A stretch of 13,068 bases of DNA from Deferribacterales bacterium (GTDB taxonomy: Bacteria > Chrysiogenota > Deferribacteres > Deferribacterales > JAISNW01): contig BNUJ01000038.1 in the NCBI GenBank assembly GCA_025997275.1, forward strand, positions 1 to 13,068. Direction: 5' to 3'. Within the stretch, counting starts at the first letter, position 1. Each line of letters opens with the position of its first letter. The notes beneath the pieces were generated by a model, which was given only the letters and a program-made list of their open reading frames with translations, was not told where the DNA came from and ran no database searches. Below are positions 6,586 through 13,068 of this stretch, piece after piece. A program made the translations under genes and the position numbers.

Positions 6586-7083
6586 TTAATGCCTCCATTT
6601 GCTGGTATCAACACCTTCATTTTCCAGCAATTTTAATTTAACGCCAACACCACCCGCACTATAACTACCTAACGCACCCACACTAACAACACGATGACAC
6701 GGCACGATAAGCACAAACTTATTCTTCGCCATTAGGCTACCAACAGCACGAGCCGCCTTAGGACTGCCTGCAATAGCTGCAAGCTGCCCATAAGTGAACA
6801 CCTGCCCCTTAGCTGACGCAAAGAGCTGCCTATACACCATACTAGCAAAGATACTCATTTTGCCGAGATTAAGCAAATCTACAGAAAACGGTGGCTTTTC
6901 GTAGCTACTATAGTTAGACAAATACTCAAAAACTTTCGGCAAGTCACGCTTTAAGTTGCCCTTTTCTGCCACTTTGTCAAGCTCTGCATATCTCTTATTC
7001 AACATAGCACCACTGAGCTTGCCATTTTCCCAATAAACATACAGCTTGCCAGCCAGTGGCACATCAACAACATCTACATACAT
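6586..7083 (-). CDS. ogt: methylated-DNA--protein-cysteine S-methyltransferase (Ogt/MGMT)
   Basis: A 165-residue suicide DNA-repair protein that moves the alkyl group from O6-alkylguanine (and O4-alkylthymine) to its own cysteine. The active-site P-C-H-R-V is at 128-132 with acceptor C129. The helix-turn-helix segment precedes it: F-T-Y-G-Q-L-A at 96-102 and the arginine-finger stretch A-R-A-V-G at 111-115. An N-terminal ribonuclease-like domain of about 75 residues is present but diverged. Start choice: three in-frame ATGs lie at 7113, 7089 and 7083. GAGGTG at 7092-7097 sits 8 nt from 7083, so I choose that one. The 7089 ATG would overlap the upstream stop as ATGA and is the main alternative. 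It lies between the oligosaccharyltransferase and Fe-S protein genes with no gaps, so expression is probably operon-coupled. Confidence 0.93.
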   Translation of the reverse strand: MYVDVVDVPLAGKLYVYWENGKLSGAMLNKRYAELDKVAEKGNLKRDLPKVFEYLSNYSSYEKPPFSVDLLNLGKMSIFASMVYRQLFASAKGQVFTYGQLAAIAGSPKAARAVGSLMAKNKFVLIVPCHRVVSVGALGSYSAGGVGVKLKLLENEGVDTSKWRH

Positions 7084-7085
7084 AA

Positions 7086-9092
7086 TCATTTCACCTCGTA
7101 GACCCGACCCCACGGATACATATTTATGACCTCTGCATATCTGCTCTTATCATAGCTACCTAGCAAAAATAACTGCACAAACATAGTGTTATATTCCGCC
7201 TCTGGCACAACATAGCCTAGCACGGTATCGCCACCGTCATTCAGCGATATAAAATTTAGCTCGCTATATAGTCCTGTCTCTTTAGAGCGCGTTATATTGC
7301 CAGTGCGCACGTCAACGCTAACTATTCGCTTTAACGGCACTTTACCATTGAGCATCCCGACAGCTAAGTCAACCTGCACATTGCCACACCTAGTTTCATC
7401 AGCACCAGAGGGGATACACTCCATACCAACTATCCCGCTTGTAGCGTAGCCCTGCTTGCCAGTAGCCACATCCCAAGAGCCAATATAGTGAATAGACGTG
7501 TATTTGCCTATCATATCATTAGTGAACGATATATAGACATTATGTTTTTCAAGCGGTGCCGCATAAGTCTCCGCCAACTCTATAATGCTGGATGCAGACT
7601 CACCGTCATCCACCCTAGCAAGCACATCTTTAATGCCATTATTAGCTAAATATCTGATAATATTAGATGCAGTGGATTGCTCAGATATAAAACTCCTAGC
7701 AATAAGCCAAGTTTTTAATGAGTTTTGCGACATACCATCGTGGAATGTGGCGAGTTTAGCTTGCGCCTCTATAGCAAGACCAAAATCCCACCATGTGTAG
7801 ACTGCGGCACCTTCAGGCAGCGTATTGCGCATAACATTGAAAGTTCTGTATAGTTGTGGCGGAATAGAGACGTTCGGCTGCGCAAAAAATACAAAGCTCC
7901 TGTTAGGAACAGCAGCCACCACCGCTATGAGCATAACACCCGCAAGATAGCCCAATACACGCTTAAATATAATATTGCGCAACGGCAGTCTATCAGCCGC
8001 AATATTGATTAAATAGCCAAGCCCCGCCCCTAAAAATGGTATCAAATACATCACAAAACGCATTGAGCTGAACAATACCATAACACCCATAACAAATATA
8101 GGTAGCGCAGGCACCATCTGCTTGATATTGCGAACACAGAGCAACACAAAACCAGCTAGCGCAATAAAAAACACCACCGGATGAAAGAACGAATTAAATA
8201 TTTCATTAGCTGACAGGTTGCGCACCTCTGTTATAGTCTTATACACATTTGGATAGCCCCCAGCGATATTATCCTGACTGAACAAATACACCTTCATCAG
8301 TGCCAGCAGATTTTCTGCTGCCTCCCCCAGCAAGAGCGGGTTAGCAAACAGAATAAACACCACAACCGAGATGATAATATCCCTTATGTTGTGCTTCCTG
8401 CTGACAAATAGCGATACTGCAAGCGTACCCAAAAATAGCAACAGGAATAACGCATGCTCATACCACCAATAAAATAATAACTGCGAAAGCCCCGCTAACG
8501 CAGAGAATATAAACAATAGATGCTTTTTGTCAGCCCTAGATGCTAACAATATAAACATTGATATTAAAAACGGAAATAACAGATTTAATGAGTCCGTATC
8601 TATCCTGCCTGGACCTGTCCGCATATAATACATGCCGCCGAATGCTGCTAGCACGCCACCGACAATGCCCGCTACAGGATAGCCTACAATGTAAAAATAT
8701 ACCGCAAAAGGGACAATAAATAACCCCGCAAGTATAGGGATAAGCCACAACCCCGCCTCATAAACGTTTTCACCAAAGAACGGCATCAACTTGGCAAGCA
8801 TAACAACTAGCATTGGTGCAGGTTTCTTGACACGAATGCCGTCTGGATAATACATTAACTCATCATTTGACATATTATCATACGCACCAGCACGGTATTC
8901 CTCCGCATGGCGCGCCCAATAGTAAGCGTCCAGCGTGCTGACCATAGGCACATCGCCCTGATAGTAGCTGTCAGTGTAGTTTTTCCAATACTTCGTATAT
9001 TGGGCATGCCTTGACATATACGCGCTACTACATGCGGCAAACACTACAAAAACAAATATTAAGACCGATACATACCTTTCTAGCTTACTCAT
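7086..9092 (-). CDS. STT3/PglB-type oligosaccharyltransferase (N-linked protein glycosylation)
   Basis: A 668-residue inner-membrane enzyme that transfers a preassembled glycan from a lipid carrier to Asn in exported proteins. It has a multi-span N-terminal half (segments from about 8 to 400) and a periplasmic C-terminal domain. Catalytic landmarks are all visible: D55 in L-D-A-Y-Y-W-A-R (the first acidic motif), D165-T-D167 (the D-x-D pair), T-I-T-E289 in the external loop, R345 in M-R-F, and W-W-D-F-G at 434-438, the sequon-binding motif. A possible equivalent of the MxxI helix motif is near D-M-I-G at 526-529. D, D, E and R match the metal- and lipid-phosphate-binding residues known in Campylobacter PglB. 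The ATG at 9092 overlaps the aminopeptidase stop by 4 bp (ATGA). No glycan-synthesis (pgl) genes are in the window, so the glycan must be made from another locus. The family is secure and the bacterial function is very likely. Confidence 0.93.
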   Translation of the reverse strand: MSKLERYVSVLIFVFVVFAACSSAYMSRHAQYTKYWKNYTDSYYQGDVPMVSTLDAYYWARHAEEYRAGAYDNMSNDELMYYPDGIRVKKPAPMLVVMLAKLMPFFGENVYEAGLWLIPILAGLFIVPFAVYFYIVGYPVAGIVGGVLAAFGGMYYMRTGPGRIDTDSLNLLFPFLISMFILLASRADKKHLLFIFSALAGLSQLLFYWWYEHALFLLLFLGTLAVSLFVSRKHNIRDIIISVVVFILFANPLLLGEAAENLLALMKVYLFSQDNIAGGYPNVYKTITEVRNLSANEIFNSFFHPVVFFIALAGFVLLCVRNIKQMVPALPIFVMGVMVLFSSMRFVMYLIPFLGAGLGYLINIAADRLPLRNIIFKRVLGYLAGVMLIAVVAAVPNRSFVFFAQPNVSIPPQLYRTFNVMRNTLPEGAAVYTWWDFGLAIEAQAKLATFHDGMSQNSLKTWLIARSFISEQSTASNIIRYLANNGIKDVLARVDDGESASSIIELAETYAAPLEKHNVYISFTNDMIGKYTSIHYIGSWDVATGKQGYATSGIVGMECIPSGADETRCGNVQVDLAVGMLNGKVPLKRIVSVDVRTGNITRSKETGLYSELNFISLNDGGDTVLGYVVPEAEYNTMFVQLFLLGSYDKSRYAEVINMYPWGRVYEVK
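7092..7097 (-). promoter_or_regulatory. ribosome binding site deciding the ogt start
   Basis: GAGGTG on the minus strand is 8 nt from the ATG at 7083 but only 2 nt from the ATG at 7089, and lies downstream of the ATG at 7113. This favours 7083. It lies inside the last codons of the oligosaccharyltransferase gene. Confidence 0.6.
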
Positions 9093-10702
9093 ATATATAT
9101 ACGCCCGCCTTGCAACCTTGCGTTCCGCTTATGCGTTCTAATGATAAAATCATATATCAGTCGGACACCAAACCCAGTAGCATTTTTGCCAAGCACCGGA
9201 TGCTCTATGCCTAAAAAACCGGGTCCCGCAATATCTAAATGCACCCATGGACAGCTACCAACAAATTCGCGTAGAAATAGCCCTGCTATTATCGCTCCGC
9301 CCTTGCGCGGGATAGATGACATATTCTGTAAATCAGCACCTTTGCCCTTTATCTGCTCAAGATATTCCTCTACAAGCGGCATCTCCCAAACCCTTTCGCC
9401 ACACCATTGAGAAGACTCCAACATCAGCCTGCTAAGCTCACGTCTGTTAGAAAATAAGCCCGCACAGAAATCCCCCAGTGCAATACTACAAGCACCCGTG
9501 AGCGTTGCGATATCTAGTATATACTCAGGGTTGGTTTCGGCAGCTAGCGACAATGCATCAGCTAGGAGCAACCTGCCCTCAGCATCAGTATTCAATATTT
9601 CAACTGTCTTGCCTGAATATGACCTAACTATATCGCCCGGGTGGATTGCGCCACCACCTATTATATTCTCCGCCAATGGGATATATGCCCGAACATTTAT
9701 CGGCAACTCCATAGTCGCTATCATACTTACAATTCCAAATACGGTAGCCGCACCAGCCATATCGCAACGCATATCATCCATAGCATCACTAGGTTTCAGA
9801 TTAGTGCCACCAGAGTCAAAGGTCACCCCTTTGCCAACAAGAGCAATGTGCCTAGCAGTGCTGTGATTGCCCTTATACTTCATAATAATAAAGCGCGGTT
9901 TATTGACACTGCCACGTCCAACGGCTGATACAAGTTGCAATCCCTTTTCCTCCAGCTCATTTTCATCAAGCACATCTACAGCAATGCTACTAATTGAACT
10001 AGTTTTCACATATTCGGCAAAGGTTTCAGGGAGCAACACATTAGATGGTGCGTTGACTAGGTCGCGCACGATGTTAACGTGTCTGCACAATTCAAGCCAT
10101 TTATGATTAGAAGTCTCATCCATAAACTGCATAACATCGTCCCTGCGAGTCATCACCTCTATATTCTGCAACGCAATAGGCTTAGCCTCGTGCTTAAACA
10201 TATCATAGCGATAGATAGACAATAACAAACCACCTACAATAGCCGCCGTTGATAAAACCGCCTCATTTTTTGTATCAAGGAATCGTTTAAGCTGCTCCCT
10301 CTTAATGGTAGCCCACATATCCTCAAACGCAAGTATTGAAACTGATTTTATATTGTCCTTTACTAAAGCTCTGCCCAGCGTTGCTCCTAGCGCACGGAAT
10401 GCACCTGATACAGCATGAGGGTCATAATCAGAGCCATAAATATTGCTCTCGCCCGTTTTCAGAATATTCATCTCTTTTGTGATGTTAAGAGCATAGACCT
10501 TTTTAGTCTCCCCCATTATGGTAACGAAAAAGTTCCTTATGCGCTCCTCTTTATCGCTAAAGAAACCTGCATTGATAATAGCTGATAATGCACTCGCTAT
10601 CTCATTACCAAGCATAAGATACTGCGCTCCCTCATACATGGGGACGACAATAGACTCCATTTCAGATTCAAAGATATCTTTTTTGCGGCAAACTAGATTC
10701 AT
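9089..10702 (-). CDS. pepA: M17 leucyl aminopeptidase (PepA family)
   Basis: A 537-residue cytosolic metallo-aminopeptidase that removes N-terminal residues from peptides, normally as a hexamer. The two-metal site is intact: K291, D296, D314, D373 and E375, with catalytic K303 and R377. Spacings equal those of E. coli PepA (K270, D275, K282, D293, D352, E354, R356). The family signature N-T-D-A-E-G-R-L is at 371-378. The N-terminal domain (about 1-180) is diverged, as usual. The ATG at 10702 has GGAG 7 nt upstream. It is the first gene of a four-gene unit and has a good promoter at 10733-10761. Its stop overlaps the oligosaccharyltransferase start by 4 bp. E. coli PepA also binds DNA in site-specific recombination; nothing here shows that role. 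Confidence 0.95.
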   Translation of the reverse strand: MNLVCRKKDIFESEMESIVVPMYEGAQYLMLGNEIASALSAIINAGFFSDKEERIRNFFVTIMGETKKVYALNITKEMNILKTGESNIYGSDYDPHAVSGAFRALGATLGRALVKDNIKSVSILAFEDMWATIKREQLKRFLDTKNEAVLSTAAIVGGLLLSIYRYDMFKHEAKPIALQNIEVMTRRDDVMQFMDETSNHKWLELCRHVNIVRDLVNAPSNVLLPETFAEYVKTSSISSIAVDVLDENELEEKGLQLVSAVGRGSVNKPRFIIMKYKGNHSTARHIALVGKGVTFDSGGTNLKPSDAMDDMRCDMAGAATVFGIVSMIATMELPINVRAYIPLAENIIGGGAIHPGDIVRSYSGKTVEILNTDAEGRLLLADALSLAAETNPEYILDIATLTGACSIALGDFCAGLFSNRRELSRLMLESSQWCGERVWEMPLVEEYLEQIKGKGADLQNMSSIPRKGGAIIAGLFLREFVGSCPWVHLDIAGPGFLGIEHPVLGKNATGFGVRLIYDFIIRTHKRNARLQGGRIYI

Positions 10703-10732
10703 AAAAATGCTCCAAAAAATGCACTAGTTTGG

Positions 10733-10761
10733 AATATAACATTAGATAAATTTCTTGTCCA
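10733..10761 (-). promoter_or_regulatory. sigma70-type promoter for the pepA-stt3-ogt operon
   Basis: On the minus strand TGGACA (10761-10756, five of six) and TATATT (10738-10733, five of six) are separated by 17 bp. The start would be near 10726, giving a leader of about 24 nt to the pepA ATG at 10702. No other promoter-like pair in the 10703-10918 spacer fits as well. Confidence 0.65.
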
Positions 10762-10860
10762 GTGGATTAGTCCAAAAACTACCGCCCGTCCGCAGTCAAG
10801 ATATACGTAATGCCCCCTCCCTTACCCACTCCGCACATGCAGACGCAATGAGAAGATGGG

Positions 10861-10886
10861 AAGGATGACAAGCAGTTGTCATCCTT
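10861..10886. repeat. perfect inverted repeat (11-bp arms, 4-nt loop), possible terminator
   Basis: Arms AAGGATGACAA (10861-10871) and TTGTCATCCTT (10876-10886) are exact reverse complements around the loop GCAG. The hairpin lies 32 nt past the stop of the outer-membrane protein gene and before the pepA promoter, where a terminator is expected. However, the sequence after it in the direction of transcription is C-rich (CCCATCTTC) with no T tract, so a standard rho-independent terminator is doubtful. Alternatives are a dispersed intergenic repeat or an mRNA 3'-end stabiliser. It is flanked by G-runs on the plus strand (GGGGAGGGG at 10887-10895). The rest of the 216-bp spacer holds only the pepA promoter. 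Confidence 0.85.
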
Positions 10887-10918
10887 GGGGAGGGGATACC
10901 TTGCAAATGTGGCTAAAG

Positions 10919-12139
10919 TTAAAACCCTATTGTAGCCTCTATTGCATATCGTTCGTCTTTCAAGTCGCCCGCTTTCTTGCCCACTTCTTCGGTGTAGTAA
11001 GCAAAGTCAAGCTTCAATACAAATAGGTTAATCCCTGCGCCGAATGTTGCATAGCCCTGATGTATGCCACCGCGCACAGCCAAGTGGTCAGCTAGCACGC
11101 GCGCCTCAATACCAGCATTCAGGTGCTTCATAAAGCCACCCTCATATTCATAAGCACCTGTTATATCAACATAGTCAACTATAATATCAGTCTTGAGTGG
11201 TCCTAGCGTTGGCGATATGCCAAACGACACGGTCGCAGTGGTAGGGATAGCATCAGCGTCTCCAGAATTAACCGCTTTAATATTATTGAGAGCAAAGCCC
11301 ACACGTGGATTCAGCCCATCCATAGTGAAGTTATAGATAGTGCCCACGTCAACCATCAGCATAGTGCTATCAGACGTGTTGTCTAGGTTAAAGTCCACAT
11401 CGCCGTCTGCAACATTTGCCCAGTTGTAAGACATATAGTAGGTGCTACGCTTTATTATACGCGGAGTAACGCCCACTTGTAGCTTATCTTGAACAAAACT
11501 ATGTCCAATACCTAGCGCAACACCACCTTCAGCCTCTAAGTCAAGGTCTAGGGCAGGCACTTGTTGGTTCGTTACTATGCCCAAACTGGGTAATATTATA
11601 TTTACAAGGTCATTATAGTCTGCTTGTGATATGCAATAGCCTTGATAGCAATATTGACTACCAACAAGACCGCCAGCTATAACATCTGCTATTGGCGTGC
11701 CTGTGATGTTCATCGCCACGCTACCTGCACCATAAGCACCTATAAGCATATTTTTCTTATAGAATGCTGGGAATGCGCCAACATTAGCGGTCATCGGACT
11801 GTTGATGTTGTCTAACAGCAACTTTACCGTTGCATCGTCATCGTCCTTTACCTTGTCCAAGTCGTTCACAAAGTCCATCGTGTTAGTGCCGAGAGAGGCA
11901 TTCACTGGTGCTACGTCAACATACCACGTCTTTATGCGCGTCAATCCCGCAGGGTTGTAAAACGGCGCATACTTGCTGTCGCTCTTGGTGTAGTTGGCAT
12001 CGCCCATACCCAGTGCCGCTACTGAACGTAGCCTAGACGGATACGCCTTAGTAGCCTTTTGCTTGCTAGCCGCAAAGCTAGCTACGCTAAATGCGATGCA
12101 TAGCGCAAACACTAAAAATACTCTAAATAAGCCTTTCAT
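10919..12139 (-). CDS. FadL/TraF-like outer-membrane beta-barrel protein
   Basis: A 406-residue exported protein. Residues 1-23 form a Sec signal peptide (K, hydrophobic core, S-F-A) cleaved before A24. After it comes the family segment G-M-G-D-A-N-Y at 44-50 and Y-N-P-A-G-L at 61-66, typical of the FadL/OMPP1/TraF barrel group. The rest has alternating hydrophobic and polar strands and ends in aromatic Phe, as outer-membrane barrels do for BAM recognition. Two cysteines close together (C164, C169) could form a disulfide in an extracellular loop. An acidic patch D-K-V-K-D-D-D-D lies at 95-102. I set the start at 12139 because GGAGG lies 5 nt before it; the ATG at 12151 has no site. It is 24 nt after recR, so it is probably cotranscribed. 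The substrate is unknown; hydrophobic-compound uptake or a structural role are both possible. Confidence 0.8.
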   Translation of the reverse strand: MKGLFRVFLVFALCIAFSVASFAASKQKATKAYPSRLRSVAALGMGDANYTKSDSKYAPFYNPAGLTRIKTWYVDVAPVNASLGTNTMDFVNDLDKVKDDDDATVKLLLDNINSPMTANVGAFPAFYKKNMLIGAYGAGSVAMNITGTPIADVIAGGLVGSQYCYQGYCISQADYNDLVNIILPSLGIVTNQQVPALDLDLEAEGGVALGIGHSFVQDKLQVGVTPRIIKRSTYYMSYNWANVADGDVDFNLDNTSDSTMLMVDVGTIYNFTMDGLNPRVGFALNNIKAVNSGDADAIPTTATVSFGISPTLGPLKTDIIVDYVDITGAYEYEGGFMKHLNAGIEARVLADHLAVRGGIHQGYATFGAGINLFVLKLDFAYYTEEVGKKAGDLKDERYAIEATIGF

Positions 12140-12144
12140 ATTAT

Positions 12145-12149
12145 CCTCC
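12145..12149 (-). promoter_or_regulatory. ribosome binding site fixing the outer-membrane protein start
   Basis: GGAGG on the minus strand lies 5 nt before the ATG at 12139. It falls inside the coding sequence of the alternative start at 12151, which would also add four residues before a normal signal peptide. The downstream ATG is preferred. Confidence 0.75.
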
Positions 12150-12163
12150 AATAATATTCACAT

Positions 12164-12763
12164 CTATACTTGTCTGCGCCCCTCTATGGCGCGCAACATA
12201 GTCATCTCATCAGCATATTCAATATGCGTCCCCAGCGGTATGCCGCTAGCTAGTTTCGTAATCTTCAGCTCCGTGAAATGTTTCAGCTTGCGCGCTAAAT
12301 ACGTTGCTGTCGTCTCCCCATCAACATCGGGGTTGGTAGCAAGGATTACCTCCTTCACTCTATCAGCAGCTATACGCCCTATAAGCTCATCTATACGCAG
12401 ATTATCTGGACCAATCCCCTCTAGCGGCGATATTTTGCCCCCAAGCACATGATAAACTCCCTTAAAATAACCCGTCTGTTCTACAACAAACAAATCCTTT
12501 ACCTCTTCCACCACACAGATAGAGGTTTTATCGCGGTATTCATCTGTACATATCGGACAAACATCGCTCTCAGATAACCCGCCACAAACAGAACAAAATA
12601 CAGCATTATCCTTAAATGCTGTTATCCGAGAGGCTAGTTTATGGACATCGTCAGCGTTCATTCTGATGATGTGCATAGCTAAACGGGTGGCTGTTTTTCT
12701 GCCTATGCTAGGCAGACGCGCTAGTTCATAGACGCAGTCTTCCAGTAGCTTGATTTTACTCAC
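12164..12763 (-). CDS. recR: recombination mediator protein RecR
   Basis: A 199-residue, full-length RecR, the DNA-binding clamp that with RecO/RecF loads RecA at gaps. The N-terminal helix-hairpin-helix is at about 17-29 (L-P-S-I-G-R-K-T-A). The zinc site has C57-x-x-C60 and C69-x-x-C72. A Toprim domain follows from about 80, with V-V-E-E at 84-87, and A-T-N-P-D-V-D-G-E at 142-150. The start is GTG at 12763, one base after the ybaB stop. There is no strong Shine-Dalgarno sequence before it, so translation probably depends on coupling to ybaB. Confidence 0.97.
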   Translation of the reverse strand: MSKIKLLEDCVYELARLPSIGRKTATRLAMHIIRMNADDVHKLASRITAFKDNAVFCSVCGGLSESDVCPICTDEYRDKTSICVVEEVKDLFVVEQTGYFKGVYHVLGGKISPLEGIGPDNLRIDELIGRIAADRVKEVILATNPDVDGETTATYLARKLKHFTELKITKLASGIPLGTHIEYADEMTMLRAIEGRRQV

Positions 12764-12764
12764 G

Positions 12765-13067
12765 CTAGAACAGCCCGGGTATGTTTAACCCGCCGGTTAA
12801 TTCCTTCATCTTGTCTTGCATTAGCGAATGAGACATTCTAACAGATTCATTTATAGCTGCAAGCACTAAATCTTGCAACATTTCAACGTCCTCTGGGTCC
12901 ACAATCTCTTTCTTAATCGTCAAACTCACAAGCTCCTGCCTGCCGTTCATCTCTACCTTTACCATACCGCCACCAGTTGAGGCTGTCACAATCTCGTTTG
13001 CGACCTCTTCCTGCGCATCAGCAAGCCGCTTTTGCATTTGCTGTGCCTGTTTCATAATATGTTGCAT
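12765..13067 (-). CDS. YbaB/EbfC family nucleoid-associated protein (5' end may lie outside the window)
   Basis: About 100 residues of the YbaB/EbfC family, a small dimeric DNA-binding protein. M-K-Q-A-Q-Q-M-Q near the start, G-G-G-M-V-K-V at about 32-38, and the C-terminal G-G-L-N-I-P-G-L match the family. The first ATG in frame is at 13067, one base from the window edge. Relatives usually have a few more residues before the M-K-Q-A-Q helix, so the true start may lie outside. ybaB and recR commonly follow dnaX; I cannot see whether dnaX is upstream here. Confidence 0.92.
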   Translation of the reverse strand: MQHIMKQAQQMQKRLADAQEEVANEIVTASTGGGMVKVEMNGRQELVSLTIKKEIVDPEDVEMLQDLVLAAINESVRMSHSLMQDKMKELTGGLNIPGLF

Positions 13068-13068
13068 A

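Noticed and set aside
9498..9928. Plus-strand open frames of 95-122 codons opposite the aminopeptidase gene.
   Set aside because: They are antisense shadows of a clearly conserved M17 peptidase, with no family resemblance. The same holds for the other plus-strand frames across the window.
10770..10802. A second -35-like TTGACT on the minus strand upstream of pepA.
   Set aside because: No -10-like hexamer lies 16-18 bp downstream; the sequence there is G-rich. The promoter at 10733-10761 is much better.
10820..10850. Possible G-quadruplex on the minus strand upstream of pepA.
   Set aside because: Only three G-runs of three or more are present; at best a weak two-tier structure could form.

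Overview
All ten complete genes and the two edge-truncated ones lie on the minus strand, so the window reads right to left as a series of tightly packed transcription units. It comes from a Gram-negative bacterium: there is an outer-membrane beta-barrel protein, a Sec-exported periplasmic binding protein and a flagellin. Base composition looks to be in the low forties percent G+C by eye. A PglB/STT3-type oligosaccharyltransferase narrows the field to lineages such as Campylobacterota, Desulfovibrio-like Desulfobacterota or Deferribacterota. I lean weakly to the last and cannot prove it from this window.

Unit A (13067 to 10919): YbaB nucleoid protein, RecR recombination protein, and a FadL/TraF-like outer-membrane barrel with a Sec signal peptide. 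ybaB and recR are 1 nt apart and the barrel gene follows 24 nt after recR. A spacer of about 216 bp follows. It holds a perfect 11-bp-stem inverted repeat and a good sigma70-type promoter for the next unit.

Unit B (10702 to 5938): M17 leucyl aminopeptidase, STT3/PglB-type oligosaccharyltransferase, O6-alkylguanine-DNA alkyltransferase, and a small protein with two cysteine-rich (CCG/HdrB-like) Fe-S motifs. Neighbouring genes overlap or nearly touch, so this looks like one operon of four genes with unrelated textbook roles.

Unit C (promoter about 5894, genes 5814 to 376): a coherent six-gene catabolic operon made of an aspartase/fumarase-superfamily C-N lyase, a GNAT acetyltransferase, the three parts of a polar amino-acid ABC importer (binding protein, permease, ATPase), and an MmgE/PrpD-family enzyme. 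A secreted solute-binding protein plus an MmgE/PrpD enzyme plus a lyase of this type is the layout expected for uptake, epimerisation and C-N cleavage of an N-substituted aspartate such as iminodisuccinate, giving fumarate and an amino acid. This is the most interesting system here. The substrate is inferred, not proven. Its promoter has a perfect TTGACA -35 box and a 12-bp perfect palindrome lying over the spacer and -10 region, a candidate operator.

Unit D (126 to the left edge): the first 42 codons of a flagellin gene, preceded by a strong extended -10 promoter and a leader of roughly 125 nt containing a short tandem repeat. No RNA genes, insertion sequences or CRISPR arrays were seen.
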